Counted from the stretch's first letter, positions 12,549-25,629 are shown. The stretch is 64,000 nucleotides of DNA from Ottelia alismoides (GCA_037367405.1 JAZKJV010003258.1:1-64000); one strand, 5' to 3'. Numbers and translations: made by a program. Notes: a model not told the origin generated them from the letters alone.

Positions 12549-13561
12549 TGATGAATCCATGATTCACATCCTTTATTCTATTATTTTAATAAAAATACCT
12601 ATGCGAAGTAACTGTAAATGGATATTAAATCCAATAAATTAACATTGTGTATGCTTTCATTAATATTGTATAATTAACATCCTTTTTAACCAAAATAAAA
12701 GAATAAAGAAGAAAATAAAAAGTAAGAAAATAAAAAAGAAGGTTGTATTTATGCAATAAATACTAACTGGCTCGAACCCCGAGAGAAGGTCAAGTACTGT
12801 CCTGATCGACTAGGAACAAAGTAGGGAGTGATAGGGTCCTTATTTATTCAAACACAAAATTTCCAAAATTATTCAGTTTACATATCATCCCCTATTTATC
12901 CTATATATATCATCAATAAAAAGATCTCAAAATTGATTTATTTCCTTAATGAAACTTGTAAATAAAAATCTATTTTAAATAATAAAAAAATGCAAATTGT
13001 GTACAGTTGTACATTACCTATACATGTATATATGTATCTACTTATTTTTTTTGTATATAAATTGTATATACATTGTATTTTAAAAAACTTGTATACATTT
13101 CTAATAATTAAATAAAATTAAAATAAAATTCATAAATTGCAAAATAAAATAAAAATAAAACCAACTCTTCATTGTACAATTGCGTCCAAAGTATATACGT
13201 TGTACATAATATTAATTTATTAACTCTTATTCTTAACTTATAAAAATCCAATAAAAATATATTTATGTATTTTAAATTATTTTGTAAATAAATAAAATTT
13301 AAAATGTAATGTATTTATGTAAAAATAACAAAATAAAAATACATGTATAAAATATATTGGTATAGACTACCTATACATACTAACATATATTGTATATAAT
13401 ATATATATATTGTTAGACATTATTAAAATCGTAAAATAATAGTTTGTAAAATAATTAACATTTTTTATTTTTTAATTTTTTATTTTAAATCCATTACTAT
13501 TTTAATTAGTTTTCCTTTTATTTTTCTAAATCCTATTTTTCTATTGATCCACCTCGCATTA

Positions 13562-13575
13562 TTGACCACGGTCAA
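13562..13575. promoter_or_regulatory. Palindromic W-box-like site in LTR II
   Basis: TTGACCACGGTCAA is a perfect 14-bp palindrome containing TTGAC, the core bound by plant WRKY factors. It lies about 220 bp upstream of the TATA motif. The partner LTR has TTGACCACGATCAA (56560-56573) with one change. Regulatory use is inferred. Confidence 0.45.
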
Positions 13576-13779
13576 CTGGTCCTGCCCCTTCTTTTTCTTC
13601 CACGAATCGGTTTTGCTCCAATTTTCTCCTAATTTTCCCGACCTGATGCGATCTATTTGGCTTTCGTTCTTAAGCTTCGATATGAAGGTGCAAATCCCTA
13701 AGCCGCGCCCGATGAGCATCTCTAGGATCCGCACCATGGTTCACGCGCTAACGGTCGATTATTCTCGAGCTTGCACCGC

Positions 13780-13788
13780 CTATAAGAG
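13780..13788 (+). promoter_or_regulatory. TATA-box candidate of LTR II
   Basis: CTATAAGAG in the GC-richer block, preserved as CTATAAGAG at 56772-56780 in the partner LTR. Likely RNA polymerase II core promoter of the element. Confidence 0.5.
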
Positions 13789-16374
13789 AACCTGCACCCC
13801 ATTTTCATCGCACCTTTTTGTTACTCTACCTCTTCCGTTACGCACATGCCTTTCTTGAGAGTGACAGCAAGAGCGTGGCCATGTAGGGAGATCCAGGAAG
13901 GCAAGTGAGCCCAAGGTCTTGTGGCTTCAATGTCATACTCCGCCGCAAGGAGCTTAGCCTCTGGCCCCGTCGAGCCATCAAGGCCATGACCCTCGGAGGT
14001 TCTTGACCTCCAACCCAGGCGACTTCATCCACCAGGTAGCTTAGATTCTTAGTTTTTCTTTTTGTTTTAATTTGCTTTTTAGGTCTGTTGTAGAGCCAGC
14101 CATTTCCAGCTCGGTCACCTCGATCGGAGCTCCATTTCCTGTTTCGAGCTTCCGTCCACCTTCACCAGACCTTCCTCAACCTTCTCCACCCATCCAATCA
14201 CCTTGAGTCCACCAGAGTTGAGCCACCAGACCTCCATCTCCTCTACTTCATTAGAGACCCACATTGTGACGCACCCCCATTCCATTCCACCATTTAATGG
14301 GCCGAGGCATTTTTCCCTCGACCAAACGTGTTTCATGTGCATGAAACAGAGTCCAGGATCTCATCTGGAGGTCCGATTGACGAGATGAACATGCTCCAGG
14401 ACAATCCAATATGCCATGCCTCTCTAGGACCACTCACTCGGTCTTGGACCCATTTTTGAACCTCCATAGATGTGGACGACCAACAACGACCTTTCGGCCA
14501 TCAGAGCAGCTCTGAGGAATGCTTGAGTCGCGTATTTTTACCGATCGAATCTCGTCGGAGGTGAGTTCTTCGCCAGATCATCCAGATGATCTCCCAACCA
14601 TTGTATCCAATCGCCCCCCTAGTTATGATCTCCATCGTTCACTCTCGAGGTACCCATACCATTCTATCCATCTAAGGATCGCTTCAACATCGATCTTTGC
14701 TCAAGGGGTATCCCCTGATCCAAATCGTTCATCATAAGTGGATTCCTCCAGCCGTTGGATTAGGAGACGTGATATGAATTTGATCAGGGTCGTCCATTCA
14801 CGCCCAAATATAGGTGCTCTGATAAAATCTATGGTAGATCTGGACCGTTCCTCAGTGTTGCTAACCCTTAGCGTTTGATCAGACCCAAGCGTCAGATCTG
14901 AGCCATATGTCGACCCCACGTGTGTTGCAAGAGACCCTAGGTATATTGCACTTCTTTCGCTACCATTCTGTTATTTCTTCTTGGTCTAATAATTGTAAAA
15001 GTAGTTATAAACATTTTGCAAATAGGACCTTGGATTTTCTTAATTGCACTTTAGTCCAGCTAAACAGAAGTCATGTTCATATACACATGCTCTTCTTTGA
15101 TTATTTGCATCATTTTACCTGAGCTTTCATGTTTTATTGAAATATTTTTTAAAAACAATTTACACTTATACCCCAACGATACTAGAATCACGTGTAACAC
15201 ATGTTTTGTGCTGGATTTTTGCGCATTGGCCGTTGCATTTTTATTGCTTGTTATCATTAGGCCTCAGAACTTAAATTAATTACGTCTAGGTCCCTCTACA
15301 TCCAACCATTTTATTTTGTTACATTTTGAATGTAATAAATATTAATTTGTCTCCAAAAATCCCATAAACATTCCCTAAAGCTCCTGTTGGTGTTTACTTT
15401 GCTTGGTAATTTTTGTTTGATTTATTTTTTTTCTATTTTCTATTTTAAAAAATTCAAAAATCAACCCAAAATTCCCTGTTTGCTTTAGAAAATTATAAAA
15501 ATTTGAAAATACACCTTAAAAATCTAAAATAAATTAGAGTAGCTTTATTTTGACTTGTTTGATTTTCTATCCTATTTTCATCTTATTTTCTTTTATAAAA
15601 CTCTAAAAAATTACAAAACCCTAAAAACACCATACAAATCACATAAAATTAATTAAAATTCCTTAAAATTGTGTTCTTTATTTTTTGTAGATATTTAAAT
15701 ATACTTTTTGATAAAAATATCTTCCAAGAGTTTTGATCTTATTTTCTATTTTTAATTTAAAAAATACTCCTGATTGTGCACTATTTGCTTTATTCCCTAT
15801 TTTTAATCATTTTTAAAATCTTAAAAAATATAAAAACCCCTAAAAATTACAAAAATAGTATAAAAGTACCAAAACCGAAAAATATTTTTACTTTATTTTT
15901 CTGGCTATTTTTACTATATTTGAAAATACAAAATGATTGCTTGCTTGCTTTGTTTCATTTTCATCATTTGTATTTGTTTGAAAAATTAAAAATACAAAAA
16001 ATTTGCAAACTTAAATATCATTAAAAAAATACAAAATTAGAAAACATAAAAATTATAAAAATTAAAAACCATAAAGAAAAAAGATTAAAAAGATAAAATC
16101 CAAAAAAATCCAAGGGTAGTTTAATTTGTATTTTCTTATTTATTTTCTTTGATTTTTCATTGAATTGATTGGCCCTCATTAATAACAGTTGCCTCTTTGT
16201 GTTTGACTCTTGTCACTTTGCCAGGTTAATAAAAATAGCTTAGACCGCTTGCTTGATTCTTTTTGTGGTTGAATAAATTTTTCTTGATATCCACCTAGTT
16301 GGATTAGGGGACAACGACACCTTGATTGCTTAATTAATTAACTTAACCCTAGTCAGTCGGGCCTGTTATCAGAA

Positions 16375-16392
16375 TGACACCGTTGCTGGGGA
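16375..16392 (+). promoter_or_regulatory. Primer-binding site of element II (tRNA-Asp type)
   Basis: TGACACCGTTGCTGGGGA begins three bases after the LTR end. It differs by three transitions from the Athila consensus complementary to tRNA-Asp. Confidence 0.88.
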
Positions 16393-18201
16393 GGTACGAC
16401 GAGGGTAGTTAGGACTTAGTTATCTTCTTCTCTTGGTTTATGTATTCTTGTTTTTCACTTTTACTTTTCGTCTAAACTTTTGTCTTGTTTTTTGATATTT
16501 CTGTCTATATTTGTCAATTATTTTTGTATATTTTCTTTCATTTTGTTTTCTTATATTTTTCATAACGATTATTTTGATGCATTTCTTATTTCACCTTTGT
16601 TGCGAGGGCTAACAGAGTGAGGGAGGCCATCTTAGGAGGGCCGACGCACCCAAACGAGGCAAAGGCCGGGTGTTCTACTATGATCAACATGAGAGAGCAT
16701 CTTAGGAGGAGAAGGAGACGCAGAAGACCGTCTTAGTAGTTAGATTTCTATTTCAGTCATTGTATCTCCATATTATTTTTTTGTAATTAATTGTATTATT
16801 TTTCCTTGGTGTTTGCCTCTTTTTATTTTTTTAGAGACTCTGTACACTTGACTTTCTTTGGGGTCTGTTTTGCCAAGTGCTAGTGCACTTGGGGGACCTC
16901 ACCGTGTTTTGTTTTCTTCACTTTATTTTTTTTTGTTTGTTTCAAGTGGATTTTTTGTTCTTGAGCCCCTAGATTGAGGTTTCTATTTGATTGAGCCACA
17001 TATCATTAGGTCCAAAGCCCTAATAGAATATTTACTACTAGAAAACTCGCTTGGACTTAGACAAATAAATCTGAGCTTCACGATAATAGAAATTTCTATC
17101 TAGGACATTCATTTATATTAGTATAATTTCTATGCATAGATCATATTGCTTGTAGACTATTGGAGCAAGGTACACCTTCTATATCATTCTTGCTTTCATA
17201 GATTTCATCGTGCATCGGCTTTTTTGTATTCTTCCCTCTGATTTCTGGACATAGGAATAAAAAGGAAATCGTAAAATTCGTTAGACGTTTCATTGAAAAT
17301 GTCCAAAGAAAAAGAGAAAACCAAAAATTAAAAATTGGGACTGCTAATTGAACTTGATCATAAATCCAAACGTAACGAATACACTTCATTAATTCAGGGA
17401 GAGAAACCCCATCATTGTTTTCAGGTACTTTCTAGATAGAGTTGGTGAGGACGTAGCAGCTAAGGACTAGAGCCAAAATCCAAGGACTTGTGCCTTATGC
17501 TCCTGTACATTACTCATTGGTGTGCAGTTGAAATGCAAGCATTTGTCTTTGACCCTTAGCAGAAGTAGTTTTGTCTATGTTTGGTGTGTTCCGCTGGCTT
17601 AGCCAAGTTCTACCCTAGGCGACTTCACCTATGAGCCTGCTTAAGTAATTGCACTATCACTTAACTATAAAATTGAACAGATAACGACTAAACCTTTACA
17701 GTCATCATCGAGTTGAGCAGGTGAATTGGTCATTTGCTTTGCATTTGTTTGTGATTGGTGTGAGTTAGTTAAATTTATCTTCTCTTAGTTTGTAGCAGTC
17801 ACCTTTTGTTCCCTCTTCTGTCTTCCCTCTATTTTCTTTTCTTTTCACCCTCCCTCCCACCCTTATCTTTCTTCTTTTTTCATCATTTCTTGAGTCGTGA
17901 TGATGGATTGATGTTTGTTTCAGCTGGATCTTGCAGCTTCGTTTTTTTTATCCCCATTATCGTCGTCCACCATGTCGTGAGGTTGGAACTCTGACCAACC
18001 TCTCATCCTCGTCTCGTCCCTCGCCTTCTATTTCTCTTTATTTGTCCCAGCCCTCTTTGTTCCCTCTCTTCCACTTCTGAGTCTTACTGGGCATGCTGAT
18101 CTAGGAGTTAAGGCCCGTCGAGATTACACTGAGCAGATGAGAGAACGAGCGACATCTATGCTGGGATGATGATGCATTCCATTGGCGATCACATTGAGTA
18201 G
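16393..18201 (+). other. Untranslated leader of element II
   Basis: About 1.8 kb between PBS and gag. It contains pyrimidine-rich runs (about 17800-17890) and a block at about 17030-17395 whose composition differs from its surroundings. No sustained frame continues into gag. Long leaders of this kind are usual in Athila elements; packaging or dimerisation signals would be expected here but none can be recognised by sequence. Confidence 0.5.
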
Positions 18202-18950
18202 TTGCGAGCTTCAGACGACTTCTACGTTGGGATGACGGGCGAGCAGCCAGATTCAGGAGCGCGGTCAGTTTCTACATTACGTCCCTTCATTCTAGATTTA
18301 AAGTTCATTCATCTACTGCTAACTTTTACCGGGGATGTGCACAGGGAGACATATTTGGATATCTATGAGTTTGAGGAGTTTTGTGGATCACAAGCATATT
18401 TGGATATCACTTCTGAGGAGCTAATGTTGAAGACCTTCCCATTCTCACTTCAAGGAAGAGCCATAAGTTGGCACAGACAGTTGGGAAGGAAGTTTGCTAC
18501 ATGGGGTGATTCACGATCATTGCTCTTGCAGTGATTTTTACCCCCATCGTAGAGCAGATTTGATGCGGACTATTATCATGGATTTTACCTTAGACCCCCA
18601 AGAGCCATTGCATGGTTCATGTCTGAGGTTTCTTGACCTCTTGAGGAGATTTCCGGATCACGGAATCTCGAAGACTGAACTTGTTCAAATCTTCTATAGG
18701 GGGATAACGTCAAGAAGCAGACACTAGTCGTTGCCTCGTGTGGTGTTTCATACCACAGTCTCGATATTGATATACTTTGGATTACCTTTGGAGAGCTTTC
18801 TGACATCTCGTCTACTTACCAGTATTCACAAGATAATTTAGTCGAGACAACACATGAGGATGATGCAGCACCAGTTATGTGTGAGACACTTCATGAGGAT
18901 TCAGAGATCACACACCAACTAGTGGACATGGATACCGATACAACGTAGAC
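18202..18950 (+). pseudogene. Athila-type gag fragment
   Basis: Gag would form the virus-like particle. The first frame (18202-18534) contains the capsid-like pattern LKTFPFSLQGRAISWHRQLG, matching the 'LFPFSL..A..WL..L' core of Athila gag. After a frameshift near 18540 the second frame (to 18727) continues RADLMRTI...LRFLDLLRRFPDHGI...QIFYRGI, matching the 'R...F..L...CPHHG....Q.FY.GL' segment. A further frame to about 18950 is an acidic linker (ETTHEDDAAP, HEDSEITHQL). No zinc knuckle is seen. It is inactivated by the frameshift and stops. The true start may lie upstream of 18202, where the frame is not clean. Confidence 0.75.
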
Positions 18951-19019
18951 AAAAGATGATGAGACAACCACCGTGATAATCCATCTTCGAACACTAACCG
19001 GGTTTCTGTTGTTCTTCTA

Positions 19020-20063
19020 GTGGAGCTTGAGTCAGTTTCGCACTTCATAGTTCAGGATTATTGGATACCACCTCTATTGGTATTCCAAGAGATGGAGGAG
19101 GATCCCACGTTGTTTATGTCGTTCTTTCAACCTTTTCAGTTTCCAGGTCTAGACCAGACAAAGTCCATTCCTCAGAGGTACTTCTCCGATTCAGATGGAT
19201 ATTTTGACCCATTTCAGCTGCCAGACGATGAGAGACACCATTTTGAGATGCTAGATATTGAGAGTCCCATATTTGAGCCTTTTGTCCTCCAGTTTGACGA
19301 GATTGATATATTTCATGAAGACTAGATGATAGCCAGCTTTGACGCAACACGTGGATCAATTTTAGAGATTTCGACAGCTTCCACATTGTATACTGGTACC
19401 ATTTCTTGTTTCCATATTATTTAGAGGCAGTATTCAGTTGATGAGGCATTTTGGTGTGAGGAGTGGGTGCTTGATAGTGACGTAGATTCCCATTTAGACT
19501 CTGATTCCTCTTTCTTCACTAATGAGTTTGCATTACTTCCCAAGGGTTATTTATGGGAGGATGCCACGTACTCTATTTACTCGGTTTTACTTTCTGGGAG
19601 TGCATCCAATCTGTCGGATCACGAGATCGAGTCTTCTGATTTTTCTATTGAGCCTGAGTTTGTTTCTTCTCTCCATGACAACTCTCGTGAGGATGAGATG
19701 ATCTTTGAGACATTAGATGATTTCTTTGATTTCTCTACATTATGTGCATTGGATATCAGTTTTCTTTGTGAGTCTACTGATCTTGATTTTCCATACCATT
19801 TTGAGATGGTGATTGACGTGGAGGATTTCATGATTGATCCTTCTTTGTCCACATTCGATTTCTTCAGCTATACCCTTTCACTCCATTCTGATCTTGAGCC
19901 TATGATTTCTTTTGTGCTACTGGAACCTGATTTTATTTTCCCTTATATTTTTTTGATAGCAGACACCCACCTGATTATTTATTTGGGTGTCATTGTTTAC
20001 ACTGTTGACCACGTGTTGTTCTCACACCGATACTACAACTACAATACGGTATTCACATTATAA
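19020..20063 (+). pseudogene. Acidic ORF of unknown function following gag
   Basis: One frame of 348 codons broken only by two amber codons (TAG at 19323-19325 and near 19421). The product is rich in Asp, Glu, Ser and Phe, with stretches such as MLDIESPIFEPFVLQFDEID and LDDFFDFSTLCALDISFLCE and a hydrophobic C-terminus (PDFIFPYIFLIADTHLIIYL). I recognise no protease, reverse transcriptase or integrase motif. It sits where pol should start and is followed directly by the stem-loop array. It may be an expanded gag C-terminal linker, as acidic linkers also lie between gag and reverse transcriptase in element III, or an ORF private to this family. Confidence 0.55.
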
Positions 20064-20254
20064 ATGTCGTCCTTAACCTCGATGTTGTGTTATCCTAGCC
20101 TTTGCGCTTGAGAGTTCATAGCTAGAGGCGTAAACTCTAGCGCTTGTTGAGAGGCACCTCAATAGTGTCTACTTTGTATATACATGTTTCGTCTTGATTT
20201 ATTCTTTGTTTCTTCCGTTTTTATTTTACACCCCAGGACTCACTTAGGATTTTC

Positions 20255-20293
20255 GCTATACGTAGGATGTACTTTATCTTAAGTATGGGGGGG
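20255..20293 (+). repeat. Stem-loop module 1 of element II, interrupted
   Basis: GCTATACGTAGGATGTAC... followed by AAGTATGGGGGGG, a PPT-like module. Element III is inserted in the G-tract; the module resumes at 53079 with GGGGGAGTTTAAAC. Confidence 0.75.
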
Positions 20294-21062
20294 TGAAAAA
20301 CACCACCTGATCGGAAGATAACTGAATCCTGTAAACAAGATAGAATAATTCGCGGTCGTTGTATCGACCAGGTGAGCTTTTGCAGTAAAAGATTAATTTT
20401 TAGTTAATCTTCTTGTATTTTATGTATACTCCTAAACTTAACTGTATAGCGTTAAGCACGGGAGTGTCGAACTCTAGGTGGAAAACGACTTGAAAATAGG
20501 GTTAGACTAGAGAAACTAAGGTTTATTAGGGTTCCCTAATATTTATTTTATTTTTAGGATTTTTCTGGATTTTTATTTGAATTTTCTTTCTATATTATTT
20601 TTGTGACTTTTAAGTATTTTGTAATTTTTATTACTTTATAAAATGATTTGTAATTTTTATTTAACTTTCATTTTATTATTTTCATGTTTACTTTTTATTT
20701 TCTATTTTTAATATATTTTTAGGATTTTTATGGATTTTTGGTTGATTTTTTAAAGTTGAAAATTAGATTTTTATAGAAAATAGATTTTTATTTTGGATTT
20801 TTAATATTGAAAATAATAAGAAAATATTTTTATTTTATTTTTATGGAAAGTAAAGGAATTTATCTTTAAAACGATATGTTGCATTTTTAGGCGATTTTTA
20901 TTTATTTAGTTATGATTTTTACACGTTTTAATGAATTTTGTATTTTTTATTGATTCTAATATTTGTTTTTTATTTTATTGTTGGTTTATTTTGTAAAATA
21001 TAGTAAAATATATTATAGGTAATTTTTATTAGATTTTCAAAAGTATTTTGATATTTTTTGTT

Positions 21063-22062
21063 GGGATTTTTACCCGGCAGACCCTATAATCTTTGACAAT
21101 GACCTCTACGACCTTTCAAACATTGATATTCCTCGCTCGACCCCGTAAACTTGCTAACCCTTACCCTACAGACCCTGTGGTTAACTCCCATCCATTTAAA
21201 CGTTAAAACTAATCGGATTCTGTTATCTTCCTTTATATTATACCCATTTTATTTAACAAATTTACTGCAAATGCCACTGTCTCCCACCCTCCACCTCCCA
21301 CCCTCTACCTGCAGCTGAACAAGGTGCCCCCTCTCCCATTCCACCGCCGCTCGAAGCCCCCTGCTTCTCGAAGCCTGCGCCCACCACCTCCCCCTGCTCG
21401 AGTCGCCGTCCTGCAAAGCACCCCCCCCCCCCCCCCCGACATCCCGCCCCCGACTGCAAAGCCCCCCCGACCTCCCTACCCCGCTGCAAAGCCCCCCCTG
21501 TCCCTTGTCTCGCCGCCTGTAAAGCACCCCACCGCAATCTTCCCCCGCCGCCCCCGACCTCCCGCCCCTGCCTGCAAAGCACCCCACCTCCCGCCCCCCT
21601 CCTACAAAGCACCCCACCTCCCGCCCCCGCTGCAAATCCCCCCCCCCCCCCCCCCCCCCCCGGCGTCCCCTGTCCAGCTGCCTGCAAAGCACCGCATCAC
21701 CCTGTCCCCCGACTCCCAACCCCACTGCAAAGCCTCCCCCCTTAAGACCGAATCGAAGCCCCACCCAAGCTCCTGCTATTCTCCAGCGCAACCCGCCTCC
21801 CTCAACCATTACCAATCTCCTACAGTGTTAGAGGAGGGATAATTATTTTTTTCTTTTCTTGATTAATTCTAGCCGTCCGATCCTGGAATGGTTAGATTAA
21901 CTCGTTTTTAACTCAAGGAAGTTAACTCTGAATGTGTCAATTTAACGGTAGGGTTCACAGGGTAAGACAGAGCATGTTTACAAGGGTGAGGGAGGAATTA
22001 CGATGTTTCAAAGGTTGTAGAGGTCATTGGCAAAGATTATAAGGTCTGCTGGGTAAAATCCC
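21063..22062. mobile_element. Mutator-like element (Pack-MULE type), 1000 bp
   Basis: Terminal inverted repeats of about 140 bp: left GGGATTTTTACCCGGCAGAC, right end on the minus strand GGGATTTTACCCAGCAGACC. The TSD is 9 bp, TTTTTTGTT at 21054-21062 and 22063-22071, as in Mutator-like elements. The partner LTR III at about 39545-39590 shows the uninterrupted site. The interior (21280-21840) is very GC-rich and has no transposase, so the element is non-autonomous; the interior may be captured host DNA. Confidence 0.92.
21405..21740. repeat. GC-rich degenerate tandem array with poly-C runs inside the MULE
   Basis: The motif CTGCAAAGCACCCC (variants CTGTAAAGC, CTACAAAGC, CTGCAAATC) recurs about nine times between 21411 and 21740 at irregular 29-55 bp spacing. 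It is separated by C-rich spacers, including runs of 17 C (21421-21437) and 24 C (21638-21661). Both strands give long open frames (proline-rich or glycine-rich), which is expected from composition and not evidence of a gene. The G-rich strand could form G-quadruplexes. Confidence 0.8.
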
Positions 22063-24084
22063 TTTTTTGTTATTTATGAAGTTTGTTATATGTTTTTGCA
22101 TTTTAATGATTTATTAATAATAGAAAGTATTTTTTTCTCAAAATATGATTTTAGACTGTATATAATGTAAAATAAGTATTTATAAGTATTCTATTATATT
22201 TTTATACTTTGTAGTTTTATTTATTAAGTATAGGAGTATGTATAGTATTGTATACAAGATATATGGGTATATATACAATCATTAGAAAACTCTGGAGCGC
22301 ATGTGTAATAAAGGAGGAGTTTGGGGTAGTTGTGCAAAATCGCCACATTGCGCATGCACTTGTACGTGATCTACTCCTAGACTGGACCTAGATACGAAAT
22401 CAAGAGGTACAGAGGGTGTACGCGCAATTGCCACAGATAACACATGCTAGACACGTGTCTGCCACTAGAATGACCTATATGCAAATAGTAAAAAGAATCC
22501 GGGCACTTCGCATAAATAGCCCAAAAAAATTTGTCGGCCATGCACGTGAAGCGCACGTGCCTCGCTGAAGTGGTGGGGCGGTGGGGATAATTTGCTGCTG
22601 ACACGTGGCGTGCTCAATGTCGTCGGATCTGGACGATTGAGAATTGGAGGATTATTGACGAAAGCCCAAATTTGGTTTGGACGGTGTTAATCTTTTCTCC
22701 CTTAATCAAGTAATGGCACTATCTAGATTCAGAAGTGCTCTTGCTGCGGTGGAAGTTCTAATCGAGACGATGGAGTTGTTCCCAATTAGCGGTGTCTCTC
22801 CGATCCAAATCTGCGGTGTTCTTTGAGCGATTTGGTGAGCCGACATTTGTTGCTGCAGTTGAGTCTTCAAGGTGATGATAATCTTCTGCTAGTGTCGTTT
22901 TCAATAGTCTTCTCTGCTACGATCATATGTGAGCATCTCCAGATGGATGCGTAACTCGAATACAGATCTTCGGGTAGCACTCCGTCCGATTATACTACTC
23001 GATTGAGGACGAATTTCAATGCTTAATGTGATGCCCGTCAAGTTCTACATGACGGATCTCAAGTGATCCTCAAATGGATGACTGTTGCATTTCCTCGATC
23101 TCCATCTCAGATGACACACATGAATTGTTGTTCATATTCCTGCAATTGATGCTCAATGATTCGAGGGTGCCCCGTTCTGATATGTTGATATGTTGCAATT
23201 GATAATATGTAGGCAGTGGCTATATACTCCAAATGTTATTCTCAAATGTGTATGATTCATTCCGACAGGTCTGCATCTAATGGTTTGTTTTTCAAATCAA
23301 ATGTTTAGTTGGATCTAATGCTGTGCTCAAGCATCCAGCGGAAGCTTCATGATGATAGTGGATGATGTTTCATGCGGCGATGGTGTTCAATTCTCCTTAT
23401 CTTCAACGATTTCCAGATGGAGCTGCTATCAACGTTGATTGCATGCGGCGGAAGGTTGTGCTTGGTCTGTGACTGCATATTTAAACCCAAACTAAAGACG
23501 ATTTGTGGTGGTTCTCAGTTCTGCTCCAGGATCAAGACATCTTTATTTTGATGTCGTGGATCAATCATTCGACGATGCTCTAGGTGTAACATCCTCAGAT
23601 GATGCTGACCCTGTAATTTGTGAAATTAGTCTCGGAGGAACGATCCTCCAGCCAGTCGCTAAGCTACAAAAATAATGGGTGTGGATGGTACTCCCTTGGG
23701 AATGATGGAGAAGGAACAAATGATCGTGATGTGGTGAAATGGAGTTAATCAGAATGGGACGGATGGAGTAATCACTACAAGGAAAATGGGTTGTGGCGAT
23801 AGTGTTGTGGCGACGGATAATTCTTGGTAATTTTCGCAGATCTGAGATCACAATTCTGTCGCTATAGTCATCTTGTAAGGAAAATTACAGAAAGACCCTG
23901 AAACCTTTTTTATTGGAATCTTTAATGGCGCAAATTCAACATATTCCCTTAAATTTTACATCCTGCGTCATTCTAAGAATATAAAACTTACGAATCCTGA
24001 TTTCAAAATATCCATCAACTCCCACCCAAATCGGACCACCACCTCCTTCCCCTCAAAAAAACCCTAAAATCGGACCACCACAGA

Positions 24085-24300
24085 CCCTATAAAATAAAAT
24101 GTTCGGCAGCCGCTCCCTACTTTGATTTCACACATCTCTAAAAAAACCGTGCGGAGATCTAACCTCTCAACAACTTCTCAGCAATGGTGGAGCTCGGCGG
24201 TGGAGGCGGAGGAAAATGGCGAAGGACGAGAGTCAGCGATGATCCACAGCCTGAGGCTGATGGTGAGAGGCGACGGACAGATCATGACGGTGATGGATGA
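24085..24300 (+). other. Promoter-like leader and short Gly/Arg-rich frame in CACTA
   Basis: CCTATAAAATAAAA (about 24089-24102) looks like a TATA box about 90 bp upstream of an ATG at 24184. That ATG opens about 38 codons beginning MVELGGGGGGKWRR. This could be a captured promoter and first exon, or the element's own transcript start. I do not recognise the peptide; the frame is short and could be chance. Confidence 0.3.
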
Positions 24301-25629
24301 TGGAGGATTCGTGAGAGCAATGAGAGATGGGCAAGGGATTAACTCATGGAAGAGGAGAAGAGGGGAGGCCAACGGTGGTTGTGAAGCACGGTGATCGATA
24401 GATCGAGGATTATTAGCAGAGCATGGAGGTAATAGTTGCATAGATTAGTTAGGGGTTTAAAGTCCAAAGCTCCCTTGATTTTGTTTGCTATACTGACGCA
24501 TTCATCGCATGATCAAATACAATGATTCTAGATTTTAATTATCTATGTTGTGTTATTGTGTCAAATCAATTGGAGCTACACTAGACGGTAATCAATAGGT
24601 TCATTCTAGGTTATTCTTAGAACCCGTGTTCTAGGGTTTCTTATTGCTCGGGATTTATTTATTTAGATCTAATTCAGAAGTTGTTATTACATATATACTG
24701 ATGGATTATATCAATATTGGGTGCTTTGGAGCTGACTTGATATGCTTTTGGGTATATGTACTTCTACTTCGGTTAGCATTTCTAGATTGAACATGAGCAA
24801 AAGATGAACGGGGTTGGAATCCATTGATTATTGCTTCACGTGATTGTTAGATCGAAAATAAGTTGGGGTATTTGGCATCAGTTGAAAATAAAATTGTGAA
24901 GTTTTCATTTGCTCTAAATTCAGATATTTTTCAGTGTTGCTTGCGAAAATTACTGATCATCAACCCATCAAATTACGTGTCAGTATTTATAGGAAAATTT
25001 TCATCATAGAAGATTAACGACTAGCTGTACCACACAATCATGAAGATATCATTTGCTTATTATGCACCTACTGTAGGTTTTGGATGATCCATTTTTATTG
25101 ACATATTTACATTCTTGTTTAGACTTAGTCAATAGTTTTAGAGAATGCTAACTTATTTCAGCCAGGAATTAATTGTTCCTTTGTAGGATGCAGTTGTCTA
25201 GACTCTAGACTGTGATACATTTTGATCAACTTGTTTTATTAGTAGCATTTCTTTTGGATTGTTGGGCTCATTATCTGATGTCTCTTTGTAAAATTATCAA
25301 ATGAGACTGGAAAAGCTCAGATGTAGTTAGATAGGCATCATGATGTCAAAGGAGCAACTGAAGTTGGTTTATTTTTCCTAGTTTAAATATGTTATTTACA
25401 TAAACAATGTTTAAATAAAAGGAGCCATATTGAGAAAATATTTCTACCATAATCATAAGATAGATCTCGAAGTCATCATTCTTGTTTAACGTATTTTCTT
25501 GGTTTATTGTTTGAGGTGGTGCATATGAATATGCATTTTTTATTAGCTTAATCATAATTTTGATTGTTGTATATTTATTCTATTTTTGTAACTCTTAATT
25601 CTATAATGCTATTTTTGGAACATCGCTTC

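Larger units (their letters stand above)
12549..16371 (+). repeat. 5' LTR of element II
   Basis: 3823 bp, from TGATGAATCCATGATTCA (a U3-end inverted repeat) to ...GGGCCTGTTATCA, followed by GAA and the PBS. It aligns with 55564-60022 apart from the plastid insert there, at roughly 15% or more divergence by eye. The middle (about 13550-14940) is GC-richer and holds the promoter features; the rest is AT-rich. Open frames such as 13544-13858 and 14519-14737 are not conserved in the partner LTR and are not supported as genes. Confidence 0.9.

Noticed and set aside
21249..21842. Gly-rich 188- and 141-codon frames and Pro-rich 172-codon frame
   Set aside because: Translation of a C-rich tandem array inside the MULE; frames on both strands are expected.
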